This document shows, piece after piece, positions 53,437 through 63,604 of a DNA stretch of 64,000 bases; within the stretch, counting starts at the first letter, position 1; every line of letters starts with the position of its first letter. The position numbers were made by a program, and so were the translations under genes. The notes under the pieces were generated by a model that worked only from the letters and a program-made list of their open reading frames with translations, was not told where the DNA came from and made no database searches. This stretch comes from Chloroflexota bacterium (GTDB lineage Bacteria > Chloroflexota > UBA11872 > VXOZ01), in assembly GCA_958295775.1 (NCBI GenBank), contig CATQHC010000002.1, positions 1,077,830 to 1,141,829 of the forward strand, written 5' to 3'.

Positions 53437-54750
53437 CTAGCAACGCCGGAAGAGCGCGAGGCTCTCAACATGATACGTCTGCGGGAAGAAATCAAAAAGC
53501 TCCAACCGTTCCACACGGTAGCCTTCCTCCTTCAGGAGCGCGGCATCACGCGCGAGCGTCGACGGTTCGCACGACAAATAGACAACTCTACTCGGCGTGC
53601 TGCCGGCCACCGCGCGCAGCACACGCGGGTCCAGGCCGGTGCGGGGAGGATCGACGATGGCGACGTCAAATTGCGGCAAGTCCTCCGTGACTTTTTCGGC
53701 GGACAAGTCCCAAAACTCAGTGTTCTGCAGCCCCCACTGCGCCGCGGTCTGACGCGCCGCGTCAATTGCCTGCGCGTCCACCTCGATGCCGATCACACGC
53801 CCTGCGTCTTCTGCCATGAAAAGGCCGAAAATGCCCACGCCGCAATAGAGGTCTAGCACTGTCTCATCGGCCTGAACCGCCGCCAAATCGCGCATGCGAG
53901 CAATGGCTGTCGGCAACATCTCCACATTTGCCTGAAAGAATGCGCCGGGCGGAAACCGGATTTGCTTGCCCAGAATCTCCACGTCGACCAGAGCCGGCCC
54001 GGCAAAGGGTTCCACCGCACCGCTCGGCGTACGGTAGGAGACACTTATGGCCTCGGGGATGGTTGAGAGCGCAGCTAGCACCGCGCGAAGTTCCGGCTGC
54101 GCCACTAAGTCAACGTTGCGCACGCCCTCCAGCACAAGCGCAAGCTTCACGGATTCGCCCTGGGGAATCACCCGGGTCTCGACCCAATTCATTCCCCATA
54201 GATCGGGTATGCGACCGTCCTGAATCATGGTGTTCAGCGTTGTCAGCAATTTGGAGATGAGCGGATGGCTGATCGCGCACTGTTCTACTTCGACAACGCG
54301 GCGGCTGCCGCGTTGTCGAAAGCCCGCCGCGCGGGAGAGCGCGATTTCACAGCCGTAGCGGTACGCCCACGGCGAGGAGGGCGTATGGACTTGGTCGACT
54401 GTGACGGATTGCTTGCCAATCCGCGCGAATTGTTCCTCGACAATTTGCCGCTTGAGACGCACCTGTGCCGCATAGCCCAAGTGCTGCCACTGGCAGCCGC
54501 CGCACACGCCGTAGTAGGGGCACGCCGGCGCAATCCGGTCCGGCGAAGGCTCCAGCACCTCCACCACGTGTGCCTGGAGAAACTTCCTGCGGCGCCGTTC
54601 CAATTGCACGCGCACCTGCTCACCGGGGATGCCATAGAAGGCAAACACCACCTGGCCGTCAATACGCCCCACCGCCGGCCCGCGATGCGCCATGCCGGTG
54701 AGCGCCACTTCCACCGGGGCACTTTCCCTCAGCTTGCGCCTGCGACTCAA
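53437..54750 (-). CDS. rlmD: 23S rRNA (uracil-C5)-methyltransferase, RlmD/TrmA family
   Basis: An S-adenosylmethionine-dependent RNA uridine methyltransferase. It has an N-terminal TRAM domain (VEVALTGMAHRGPAVGRIDGQ), an iron-sulphur cluster motif CPYYGVCGGC plus a further Cys in VEQCAIS, the SAM loop VLDLYCGVGIFGLF, the substrate loop VAIVDPPRTGLD and the catalytic Cys in VYLSCEPSTLARD. These features separate RlmD/RlmCD types from TrmA, which lacks the cluster. The track start lies 50 codons upstream inside the neighbouring gene. I place it at a TTG overlapping that gene's stop (TTGA), which gives the normal TRAM start and a length of 437. The exact U position (1939 or 747) is not certain. 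Confidence 0.9.
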   Translation of the reverse strand: MSRRRKLRESAPVEVALTGMAHRGPAVGRIDGQVVFAFYGIPGEQVRVQLERRRRKFLQAHVVEVLEPSPDRIAPACPYYGVCGGCQWQHLGYAAQVRLKRQIVEEQFARIGKQSVTVDQVHTPSSPWAYRYGCEIALSRAAGFRQRGSRRVVEVEQCAISHPLISKLLTTLNTMIQDGRIPDLWGMNWVETRVIPQGESVKLALVLEGVRNVDLVAQPELRAVLAALSTIPEAISVSYRTPSGAVEPFAGPALVDVEILGKQIRFPPGAFFQANVEMLPTAIARMRDLAAVQADETVLDLYCGVGIFGLFMAEDAGRVIGIEVDAQAIDAARQTAAQWGLQNTEFWDLSAEKVTEDLPQFDVAIVDPPRTGLDPRVLRAVAGSTPSRVVYLSCEPSTLARDAALLKEEGYRVERLELFDFFPQTYHVESLALFRRC

Positions 54751-55973
54751 TGTCTGCCATCCTCGATGCGCAACAACGCTTCGACCGTCCAACCGAGGAG
54801 CCAGGCCAAGTTCTCCGGCGGGTGCGGCGTCGTTCTGCCGGTTATTTTGCGGTACCCTCCCTGTTCGATAAACTCTTCCGTGGTGTTGGCAAGCAGCCAT
54901 TCCTTTGCTCTCGTCAGCTTTGGACCCACGCGCTTTTCCAGGTCCGCATCCACCCAGCCCACAGCGCTAATGTGATCGTATGCCATAATCGCCGCCGCCG
55001 TCATGCCGAGCCAGTGATCGTCTTGGGTGTGCATGCCAACGGCGCCATCCGGGAATTGGCAAGAAAACTGCCACTCAACTGAGCGCGTGCAGCGGTCGCG
55101 CATCACGGTCTCGCGCGGATGCCCTGCCGGCAGCCACGTGTGCAACCGCGTAAGGAATTCCACCGCGCCTCGCGCCGAGAAGCCCCAGCCGGTCTCATCC
55201 ATGCGCACGCTGGGAAAGTGCTCGGCGGCAATTTCTGTAGGCCAGGGCCCAATGCACCACGTACCCAACGCATCGACAAAGGCGCCGTCCGGGGAGCCGG
55301 TTTCGTGGAGGCGCAGGTAGTAATCCGCCAACCGCACCGCCGAGGCCAGCACGTCATCGCGGCGCGACTGCTCGTAGTAGTGCACCAGCCCCATGCCGAC
55401 CCACCGGAGGTCGTCGGTGAAGGCACCGTCGGTAATGGATGGGTCTTGGCAATTGGAAGGCGGATACCCAATGTTGTAGGCATGACCCCGGTCGGTCCGG
55501 TGTTGCTGCAAGTAGTCGAACAACGAGTCGGCGCGGGCGTCGAAGCAGTCCTCGTCCGGGTTATGGAGTCGGAATTCGCCATAGCACCACAGACCGACGC
55601 CCTGCATCCAGGAGCGGCTGAGGAGGTTATTTACAGTCCGCGGATCGCCTACGCTGCTAGGGTCCCGCTCCATTCTCTGGCTCAGCCGCAAATTGCGCTG
55701 CCGGTCGGCCACCGGCGGCACCGGATCGCGCACGAAGCTGAACATAAAGACCGCGTAACGGTCCGCCGCTTCTCTGTATCGTATATCGTTGGTCCGCTCA
55801 TAGAGTCGATACAGCGCCTGCGCCAAGTACGGTGGCGAGTGGGCATGCGTAGGACCAAAACCTCGACCGGTCGTGACGAACGGGCACTTTGCAGGGTCAG
55901 GCCGCCCGATTGTGCCTTGCCAGGAGACAAAGCGGTCGCCGATCGAACGTGCAATCGTGAGGGGATCACGCAT
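54747..55973 (-). CDS. alpha/alpha-toroid fold protein, glycosidase-like
   Basis: This 408-residue protein is mostly helical with repeating helix pairs, as in six-hairpin glycosidases and related epimerases: YLAQALYRLYERTNDIRYREAADRYAVF, SLFDYLQQH, GLVHYYEQSRRDDVLASAVRLADYYL and RAVEFLTRLHTWL-like segments. Conserved-looking acidic and aromatic residues occur in ITDGAFTDDLRWVGMG and MHTQDDHWLGMTAAA. I do not recognise the family precisely. There is no signal peptide, so it is cytoplasmic. I start at the ATG at 55973 (MRDPLTIARSIGDRF), nine codons after the track start, with GGAAG about nine bases upstream. The gene overlaps the rRNA methyltransferase start, an odd pairing. Confidence 0.6.
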   Translation of the reverse strand: MRDPLTIARSIGDRFVSWQGTIGRPDPAKCPFVTTGRGFGPTHAHSPPYLAQALYRLYERTNDIRYREAADRYAVFMFSFVRDPVPPVADRQRNLRLSQRMERDPSSVGDPRTVNNLLSRSWMQGVGLWCYGEFRLHNPDEDCFDARADSLFDYLQQHRTDRGHAYNIGYPPSNCQDPSITDGAFTDDLRWVGMGLVHYYEQSRRDDVLASAVRLADYYLRLHETGSPDGAFVDALGTWCIGPWPTEIAAEHFPSVRMDETGWGFSARGAVEFLTRLHTWLPAGHPRETVMRDRCTRSVEWQFSCQFPDGAVGMHTQDDHWLGMTAAAIMAYDHISAVGWVDADLEKRVGPKLTRAKEWLLANTTEEFIEQGGYRKITGRTTPHPPENLAWLLGWTVEALLRIEDGRH

Positions 55974-56000
55974 CACTGTCACTTCCTTCCCTTGCAGCAT

Positions 56001-56339
56001 TCACTGCTGTTCTGCACTTCACCACTCTGGGTCTTTACTTTCCTACCCACCTTCTCCGTATTGTAACGTAGGCGTACCACGGGCAAGAGCAGTACCCCTA
56101 CGCTCTTCCCGCCCGCGAAACCCGCACATGACCCTAAGACATGGTGCTTTTTGGGTCAATAGAGACGTTGTCGCATTATCCTAACAACAGTGACCGGACT
56201 ATCTTGCCCACCACAGATCAAGTGTACGTGCAATTCGATAGACACCAAACGCTGCGATACTCGTGGGCGGTGGACATAGATGAGATGACAGGTAGCAGTG
56301 CGAATGTGTTACGGCCTCGGTTGAGGGAGTTCTCTGAGG
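56001..56339. other. gap upstream of the toroid-domain fragment
   Basis: This stretch holds the leader of the minus-strand gene at 55973 and no other supported element. ORFs on both strands lack ribosome binding sites. Confidence 0.35.
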
Positions 56340-56597
56340 ATGAAGCTTCGAGATGCGAGCTTGCAGAGAGCCTTCGAGCTCGTAGAGAGCAACGGCGCCA
56401 GGCCGATGCGCGCGTTGGCTGCCAACGTGATGGGACTGATGGGAGCTGATGCAACGCTCGCCGAGCTGGTCAAAGCTTATCAAAACGCCGATGGGGGATG
56501 GCATAGGTTTGACAGTGACATGCCAGCGCCTCTGTCAACAATCTCAGCTATGTACTTGTTGAAGACCGTTGCCCCGCCTGCGACGTATGCCCAGTAA
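56340..56597 (+). pseudogene. fragment of a prenyltransferase-like (alpha/alpha toroid) protein
   Basis: An 85-residue ORF containing LVKAYQNADGGWHRFDSDMPAPLST, which matches the QNxDGG(W/F) repeat of prenyltransferase/squalene-cyclase-like toroid proteins, after a helical NGARPMRALAANVMGLMG segment. Family members have several hundred residues; here the frame stops at a TAA that lies at the edge of a decayed transposase sequence. I read it as the N-terminal remnant of a gene broken by insertion and decay. Confidence 0.5.
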
Positions 56598-56830
56598 CAG
56601 AGATCTACTGCCGTCACGGGATCAGCCGTAAGACCCTATGCCGCCGGCCGCCCGGTATCGGGGAGGGGGGCTCCTACTATGGCTTCTGCCAAAGCGTCTA
56701 CAGCCCGCACTAGGGCCTCCTCCTGGCCCTCGCAAGGGTGGCGAATCCGGGAAGTCTGAGGAGATTTTCAGCAGTGTATCTCTGCCAAGGTGGCATGGCC
56801 TCCAAATCGTCCTAGCCTGGAGTGAGTATG
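56585..56830 (+). pseudogene. decayed IS481-like transposase remnant
   Basis: In the frame of 56600 the sequence reads PVTEIYCRHGISRKTL, a close match to the helix-turn-helix of IS481-type transposases (VTEVxxRxGISRKT). After a frameshift the frame of 56638 continues ARYRGGGL, and further on EEIFSSVSLPRWHGLQIVLAW, matching the RYxEGGL and HPRWGPxKI segments. An in-frame TAG and at least one frameshift make it non-functional, and no DDE catalytic domain follows. Terminal inverted repeats were not found by eye. Confidence 0.45.
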
Positions 56831-57100
56831 CTCAAATATGCTGTCGTAGACAAGGGGATCGGGGGAGCATGCGTTGGGTCTCTTTACAGTTTAATTTTTC
56901 GTCCCTCAGGGGTGTCTCGCGCCTCCAGCCGGAGATCCGCCTAGTCCTCTTCACCAAGAACAACCGGGATTCCCATAGGCAACGTACGAAACTTGGTATG
57001 ATGCTTGAGCACCGTCCAATTACGAAATGGAGGGTCTAGGGAGACCGGCAAGCGATCTCGCCCAAGGCTCACAGCGTCATGTTATGTTCGGAGGTGTGGG
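56831..57100. other. gap after the transposase remnant
   Basis: No gene or repeat is recognised. It may include further transposase decay; the 133-residue ORF 56638-57039 is the shifted frame of that remnant running on without homology I can see. The cupin promoter is expected near the 3' end. Confidence 0.3.
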
Positions 57101-57466
57101 ATGGCATGGAAGCAGAGCGAAGCGGCGGACGTGCTGGACACGCCCGCAATCCACGAAGGGGAAGGTGTGATCACGCGCCGGAGGTTCTTCCGCGACACCT
57201 CGCGGCTGCCCGTCCGCGTCGAGATATGGGAACTGCCGCCGGGCGCGAGTGAGGGATCCCATATCCACGACGGCGACGACGCGTTGGAGGAGTTTTACTA
57301 CTTCATCGAGGGTCAGGGCGTCATGTGGATGAATGGACAAGAACTGACGGTCCGGCCGGGAGACGCCGTCATGGCTCCTCCTGGAGCCGACCACGGTTTC
57401 CGCAACACCGGCGACGAGACGCTGAAGCTGCTCCTGATCTGGGGCGCGCCGGCAGGAGAGTTGTAG
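57101..57466 (+). CDS. single-domain cupin protein
   Basis: A 121-residue small beta-barrel with cupin motif 1 (EGSHIHDGDDALEEFYYFIEG, giving two His and one Glu for metal) and motif 2 (RPGDAVMAPPGADHGFRNTG, giving the last His). The track starts at 57005; I use the ATG at 57101 (MAWKQSEAADVLDTP) because GGAGG sits about seven bases before it. Single cupins bind sugars, act as isomerases or dioxygenases, or sense ligands, so the role is open. A long palindrome follows the stop and may end transcription. Confidence 0.85.
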   Translation: MAWKQSEAADVLDTPAIHEGEGVITRRRFFRDTSRLPVRVEIWELPPGASEGSHIHDGDDALEEFYYFIEGQGVMWMNGQELTVRPGDAVMAPPGADHGFRNTGDETLKLLLIWGAPAGEL

Positions 57467-57473
57467 AACGCTT

Positions 57474-57506
57474 GTAGCGCACCATCCCGGCGTGATGGTG
57501 CGCTAC
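57474..57506 (+). terminator. 13-bp inverted repeat after the cupin gene
   Basis: GTAGCGCACCATC and GATGGTGCGCTAC pair perfectly around the 7-base loop CCGGCGT, 8 bases after the cupin stop. No T-run follows, so it is either a factor-assisted terminator or another mobile palindrome. Its GTAGCGC edge is shared with families B and C. Confidence 0.45.
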
Positions 57507-57853
57507 AGCAGAGAAGCCGTCTTGCATCGCAGGCTGGACGTTGAGGGTAATTCCCCGCCCGCGCGCGAAATGGGCACTTGCCCGGCCAAAACAGCGCCCG
57601 CCGGGCGGCTGTCGCGACGTGCAGGCCCTCATCACCCGCGTTGGCTCCAGCAGCGATGCGGATGTCACCGTCTACCAGAACAGACCTTTGCGTTAACCGC
57701 AGCCAAGAGCAACGAATCACTGCTATCTACCTGAATGTCCCCTCTCCTTGAGGAGACCTTTGCGCAACTGTGCCGCATCGATGGCAGCGGGGTGAATCCC
57801 GGATACCGCTATAATGGACTTGCCTTCAACACAATCTTCGAGGAAGCAGGTTC
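57507..57853. other. intergenic region upstream of the mandelate-racemase-like gene
   Basis: A perfect TATAAT at 57810-57815, about 40 bases before the next start, is a probable -10 box; no good -35 is visible. The 80-residue ORF at 57492 runs through the palindrome and is not supported. Confidence 0.35.
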
Positions 57854-59041
57854 ATGAAAATCGTAGACGTACGCAGCTACACCCTCAAGTCTCCCCTCGG
57901 CGATCAGGGCTTTTACGCATCACAAGAGTCTTTCTCTGAACGCAGCAGTTGCCTGGTGCGCATCGAGACTGACACCGGGCTGGTTGGCTGGGGCGAAGGC
58001 GGCCTGTGGGGCGCGCCCGAGCCGGTTGCGGCCATGATCGATCACGTCCTGACGCCCCGCATCATCGGACACAATCCATTGCACATGGACGTCATCTGGG
58101 AACGTCTCTACGCGCACATTCGCGATTGGGGCCGGCAGGGCACCGCCGTCGAGGCTATCAGCGGCGTTGACATCGCGTGTTGGGATATTGCCGGACAGGC
58201 ATTGCAGCAGCCAATCCACGCGCTCCTGGGCGGCGCCTACCGCGACCGTGTGCAGTCGTACGCAACCGGAGGGTACTACAAGGGCGGTCCGGAGCGGTGG
58301 GCCGACACCGGACTCCTCAAGGAGGAAGTTGCGCGGCACTTAGACAACGGCTTTCGCGCGCTCAAGATCAAGGTCGGGTTGCTTTCCGTGGCTGAGGACC
58401 TCGCCCGGGTGAAAGCGGCGCGGCAGGTGCTGGACGAATGCGCGCCCAGCGGCACGCGCTTCCCCTATATGGTGGATGCCAACCATGCCTATCCGCCCCA
58501 CATTGCCATCACGGTTGGTCGCGGCTTGGAAGAGGAGGGGGTGCTGTGGTTCGAGGAACCTGTGATACCGGAAGACCGCAAGGGCTACCGCCAGGTTGCC
58601 GAAACCCTTGATGTCGCCATCGCGGCCGGCGAGTGCGAGCACACGCGCTATTGTTTCCGCGATCTGATCCTGGATGGGTGCATAGACATCGCACAGCCGG
58701 ATATTTGCGGCACCGGCGGCATTTCGGAGGCGGTGAAGATCGCCACCCTCGCCCGCACCTTTGGCGTGCAGGTGATTCCGCACGTCTGGGGTTCCGGCAT
58801 CGCGCTGGCTGCCGCGCTGCATTTCATTGCGTCACTACCACCAAGTCCACACTCGGCAAATCCCCTGCCGGCCCTCAATGAGCCAATGCTGGAGTTTGAC
58901 CGCAATCCCAACCCCTTGCGCGACACGCTGCTGCGCGATCCCATTGCTCTTGAGGATGACGGCACTGTGCGGATTCCGCAGGGGCCGGGCTTGGGTATTT
59001 CAGTGGACGAAGACGTGGTGGCGCAATTCGGGCCAAAGTAG
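57854..59041 (+). CDS. mandelate racemase/muconate lactonizing enzyme family protein
   Basis: A second enolase-superfamily enzyme, of a different subgroup from the one at 9197. The capping domain (1-125) leads to a barrel with the KxK motif ALKIKVG of mandelate-racemase-type enzymes, metal ligands Asp in MVDANHAYPP, Glu in WFEEPVIPED and Glu in AAGECEHTR, and a His in VIPHVWGSGIALAA. Lys and His on opposite faces can give racemisation or syn-dehydration of an alpha-hydroxy acid. Length 395 is normal. A TATAAT lies about 40 bases upstream. It is followed by a convergent sarcosine-oxidase-like gene. Substrate unknown, probably an acid sugar or similar hydroxy acid. Confidence 0.87.
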   Translation: MKIVDVRSYTLKSPLGDQGFYASQESFSERSSCLVRIETDTGLVGWGEGGLWGAPEPVAAMIDHVLTPRIIGHNPLHMDVIWERLYAHIRDWGRQGTAVEAISGVDIACWDIAGQALQQPIHALLGGAYRDRVQSYATGGYYKGGPERWADTGLLKEEVARHLDNGFRALKIKVGLLSVAEDLARVKAARQVLDECAPSGTRFPYMVDANHAYPPHIAITVGRGLEEEGVLWFEEPVIPEDRKGYRQVAETLDVAIAAGECEHTRYCFRDLILDGCIDIAQPDICGTGGISEAVKIATLARTFGVQVIPHVWGSGIALAAALHFIASLPPSPHSANPLPALNEPMLEFDRNPNPLRDTLLRDPIALEDDGTVRIPQGPGLGISVDEDVVAQFGPK

Positions 59042-59193
59042 CCGGACTGGGCAACGTCAAGAACGCTGTCACGACTGCCAAGACTATCTGGACGGCTTGA
59101 GAAATGTCCCGTTCGCAGCGAGGCGGCTCTGCCCCGAACCCTGTACGGAGTTCACGGCGACTCTTGTAGCTCTGTGGGCACCTCGCCCAAGCG

Positions 59194-60333
59194 CTAGTGG
59201 CCGGCAAACCGGTCGAGCCGGAACATCTCAATATCGTGCCGAGTCTTGCCGGCCAGCGCCAACTCGGCGACCACTTCTCCAACCACGCTGCAGAACTTGA
59301 AGCCGTGACCTGAGAACCCGGCCGCAATCACCACATTGGCGTGTTCGGGATGGCGGTCGATTATAAAATGACCGTCCGGCGTATTGGTGAACATGCATGG
59401 CTTCAGCGCCTGCGTCGGCCCCATCCCGCCCGTGAGATACTGCTGCGTGAAGGCGCGCAGTGCTGCTTCATCCTGCGGATGGCACCCGCGGTCCACGTCA
59501 TCCGCGGTGGTCTGTTCCTCTAGGTGGTGGTACTTGCCGATCTTGAATCCTGGAATTCCATGAATGGGGAAACCGTAATAGTGACCTTCCGGCACGAGAC
59601 AGTTGAAGACCGGAAAGCGTTCCAGCGCGAACAGTTGCGGTTGCGCGGGTTGAAACCAGCCCATGACCTGGCGCTCCGGCGCGGCATTGTTGCCCAGCGA
59701 CGCCACGAGTGACTGGCTCCAAGCGCCGGCAGTAAACACAAGCCGCTCGGCGCTGTAGGAAGCGCGGTTGGAACGCACGGTGACGCCACCTGGCGCTGCC
59801 TCCCAATCGATTACGTGCTCGCGCGCCCGCACCTCGGCGCCCAACGCCTGCGCCTGCAGCACGTGGTGCACGATACACCGCTCCGATAGCAGAAAGCCGC
59901 CGTCCGGCTGCCACACGGCCAGCATCTCCGGCGGGAGTTGAAATCCAGGAAAGCGGCTCGTCAACTCTGCGCTAGTGAGTACCTCGTGGGCGAGATTGTG
60001 GTCCGCGCACGAGCTCAGTGAACCCTCAACCACAAATGAGTCCGGCGCGCCGGCATCGAGCGAACCTGTGATATACAACAACTGCTCGCCGCCGGCCTGC
60101 TCCAGTTCACGCCAGAGCGCAAACGCGCGCGCCAGCAGGGGCACGTACGCAGGGTGCTCGAAGTAGGTAAGCCGAATGACCCGCGTGATACCGTGAGACG
60201 ACCCCATCTCGTGTGGGATGTCATATTGCTCCAAACCAAGCACGCGCTGGCCGCGTTGCGCGAGGTGATGGACGGCAGCGCTGCCCATGCCGCCCACTCC
60301 CACCACGATAGTGTCAAAATGCTCAGAATTCAT
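59194..60333 (-). CDS. monomeric sarcosine oxidase / N-methyl amino acid oxidase
   Basis: A flavoenzyme of the MSOX/MTOX family that oxidises N-methyl groups of amino acids such as sarcosine, N-methyltryptophan or pipecolate to an imine, with hydrogen peroxide as product. The N terminus has the FAD motif TIVVGVGGMGSAAVHHLAQRG, then the active-site SSHGITRVIR with two Arg, and the covalent-flavin Cys313 in LKPCMFTNTPDGHFIIDRHP, followed by AAGFSGHGFKF. All the family landmarks are present. Length 379 is close to the usual 370-390. GAGG lies about ten bases before the ATG. It could take sarcosine produced by creatinine/creatine breakdown, which fits the creatininase-like and M24 proteins in the window, though they are far apart. 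Confidence 0.88.
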   Translation of the reverse strand: MNSEHFDTIVVGVGGMGSAAVHHLAQRGQRVLGLEQYDIPHEMGSSHGITRVIRLTYFEHPAYVPLLARAFALWRELEQAGGEQLLYITGSLDAGAPDSFVVEGSLSSCADHNLAHEVLTSAELTSRFPGFQLPPEMLAVWQPDGGFLLSERCIVHHVLQAQALGAEVRAREHVIDWEAAPGGVTVRSNRASYSAERLVFTAGAWSQSLVASLGNNAAPERQVMGWFQPAQPQLFALERFPVFNCLVPEGHYYGFPIHGIPGFKIGKYHHLEEQTTADDVDRGCHPQDEAALRAFTQQYLTGGMGPTQALKPCMFTNTPDGHFIIDRHPEHANVVIAAGFSGHGFKFCSVVGEVVAELALAGKTRHDIEMFRLDRFAGH

Positions 60334-60515
60334 GGCTTTCTTACCTCACCCATGCGCAATAGCTATACACACACCCTTAAGTTGATATTCGTCCAATTCT
60401 CCCCCGGCCGATCCAGGTTGAACACTACACGCATCTACTGACGGACCCCCATCGCGCGCACCCAGCCTTGCGGCTAGCTACTCTGCGCAAGCTCTATGCA
60501 GCGGACAGCACGAGA

Positions 60516-61406
60516 TCAGAGTATCGGCTCGGGCCGGATGTCGCCCAGCGGTATCTCCATCAAGTCCTCTCCGAGAACTATCGTACCGGTGAATACCTCT
60601 GCGGCTTCCGCGAGCATGCGTTCGCGGATACCGGGACGTGCAATCTGCTCGGTAAGATGGATCAAGACCAGCTTCTCAACCCCGGCCGCGGCCGCCGTGC
60701 GCGCCGCGTCCAAGTGTCCGGAGCACGAGGTGGTGATACGCGGGTCTGTCTCCACTTCATTGAGAAAGTGACACATGTGCAGAATGACGTTCGCGTCGCG
60801 CGCCAAGTCCGCTAGCTGCGTGTTGGGGGCCGTATCACCCGTTACAACGATACTGCCTTCCTGGCTGTTGAACCGATACGCAACGGACTTGAGATATGGC
60901 TGACAATGCACCATCGCTGCCACATGAACCTGCCAGCCTTCGCCACGGATCTCCGCCCCTGGGCCGACTTCCTGCACCTCAGGCGCCGGACGCTGGCGCG
61001 GGAGCTTGCCGCCGCGATGTTCGTAGATCAAATGGCTGCCGGGATGGAGAGTGCGGCCCGCCAGGTCGGCCTGAAATACGCCCTCCTCGCTGAACAGCAA
61101 GCGAGTCATGCGCTCTGTGCCATCCGGACCGTACACCTTCAGATCGGGGATTTGGCCCGCGCCTTGATCCCAGCGCGTGAGGGCTAGATAGCCGTAGTCC
61201 ATGCAATGGTCGTAGTGCAAGTGGGTCAAGAAGATATGGCTGATCTTCGTCAGCGCTATTCCTCTCGCCAGGAGGCGTTGTACTGCCGCCGGTCCGCAAT
61301 CGAACAGCATCAGATCATCATTGTGCTCCACCAGGAAGCTGCAACCGCCCCGCTCGAGCGAAGGGGTTGGCGTGCCCGTACCCAATAAAGTCAGTCGAAG
61401 TGACAT
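60516..61406 (-). CDS. metallo-beta-lactamase-fold hydrolase (RNase Z-like)
   Basis: An MBL-fold protein with the metal motif IFLTHLHYDHCMDYG, a His in MVHCQPYLKS, an Asp in VVTGDTAPNTQLADLA and a His in VLIHLTE near the end, giving a full two-metal site. The start RLTLLGTGTPTPSLERGG is that of the RNase Z/PqqB-like branch. The loop between strands is longer than in RNase Z, so tRNA processing is not assured; a small-molecule ester or phosphodiester hydrolase is possible. The track starts at 61460; I prefer the ATG at 61406 (MSLRLTLLGTGTP), with AGAGAGG nine bases upstream, though 61445 is also open. It is divergent from groEL. Confidence 0.85.
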   Translation of the reverse strand: MSLRLTLLGTGTPTPSLERGGCSFLVEHNDDLMLFDCGPAAVQRLLARGIALTKISHIFLTHLHYDHCMDYGYLALTRWDQGAGQIPDLKVYGPDGTERMTRLLFSEEGVFQADLAGRTLHPGSHLIYEHRGGKLPRQRPAPEVQEVGPGAEIRGEGWQVHVAAMVHCQPYLKSVAYRFNSQEGSIVVTGDTAPNTQLADLARDANVILHMCHFLNEVETDPRITTSCSGHLDAARTAAAAGVEKLVLIHLTEQIARPGIRERMLAEAAEVFTGTIVLGEDLMEIPLGDIRPEPIL

Positions 61407-61626
61407 ACTGGCTGTGCCTCTCTGCGCCGGTACCGGCGTCTCCATCGCTATCCCGTACATCCATGCTCGCGTGACCGTTCGACAGAATCATACCTTGACT
61501 CCGCGCTCTTGTGCCCGCAGTAAAACGCAGTCGCCACATCTGAACCAAAAGCCCTGCTGCGCTCATGGGGTATTAAACTACACGCTCATTGTGTGCTGCT
61601 ACAATTTCCTGTAATGAAATCGCAAG

Positions 61627-61641
61627 GTTGTGTAACACAAC
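61627..61641. promoter_or_regulatory. palindrome upstream of the groEL promoter
   Basis: GTTGTGTAACACAAC is a perfect 6-base-arm inverted repeat ending 34 bases before the -35 box. It may be an operator or activator site; it does not match CIRCE (TTAGCACTC-N9-GAGTGCTAA). Confidence 0.4.
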
Positions 61642-61675
61642 TGCGCGATTCAAGGCGAAGAATGCATAGTTTGAC

Positions 61676-61705
61676 TTGACTTCTCGCAGGGAAGGAATCT
61701 ATAAT
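61676..61705 (+). promoter_or_regulatory. sigma-70 promoter of groEL
   Basis: TTGACT, an 18-base spacer and a perfect TATAAT, about 70 bases before the groEL start. An overlapping TTGACT five bases upstream gives an alternative, but too distant, -35. Confidence 0.75.
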
Positions 61706-61712
61706 TAAACGA

Positions 61713-61736
61713 ACACCGCACCAAATAACGCGGTGT
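61713..61736. promoter_or_regulatory. inverted repeat at the expected groEL transcript start (operator candidate)
   Basis: ACACCGC and GCGGTGT pair across a 10-base spacer, beginning 8 bases after the -10 box, where the transcript should start. A partly overlapping CACCAA/TTGGTG pair extends to about 61746. The position is right for a repressor site or a 5' hairpin; it is not the CIRCE element. Confidence 0.45.
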
Positions 61737-61774
61737 AATTGGTGTAACGCAATAAGAAGGAGAAAACTACGCCA

Positions 61775-63406
<1,632 letters not shown>

Positions 63407-63433
63407 GCGTTTCTCCGTCACTTCGAGAAAGCA

Positions 63434-63470
63434 AAGAGGGGCTCTTCTCCGAGGAGCCCCTCTTATTTTT
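63434..63470 (+). terminator. intrinsic terminator of groEL
   Basis: An 11-base stem (AAGAGGGGCTC pairing with GAGCCCCTCTT) with a 9-base loop, followed directly by ATTTTT, 28 bases after the groEL stop. Confidence 0.9.
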
Positions 63471-63604
63471 GAGATTGCCGGCAGCTTGGCGTTCTTTCAT
63501 TCTTGCCAGCCTGACGGCGGCGCCGTGTCTACTGCCCAGGGAAAAGCCAGTCCTTCTCGCGCAGCGCCCGCTGCCTCTTCTCCAGAGCCTCCACGATTCG
63601 CTCT

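Noticed and set aside
57005-57100. N-terminal 32-residue extension of the cupin ORF
   Set aside because: There is a good ribosome binding site before the ATG at 57101 and the cupin fold needs no extension; the extension is Arg-rich and low quality.
61461-61774. CIRCE element expected upstream of groEL
   Set aside because: No TTAGCACTC/GAGTGCTAA pair is present; the palindromes found have different sequences.
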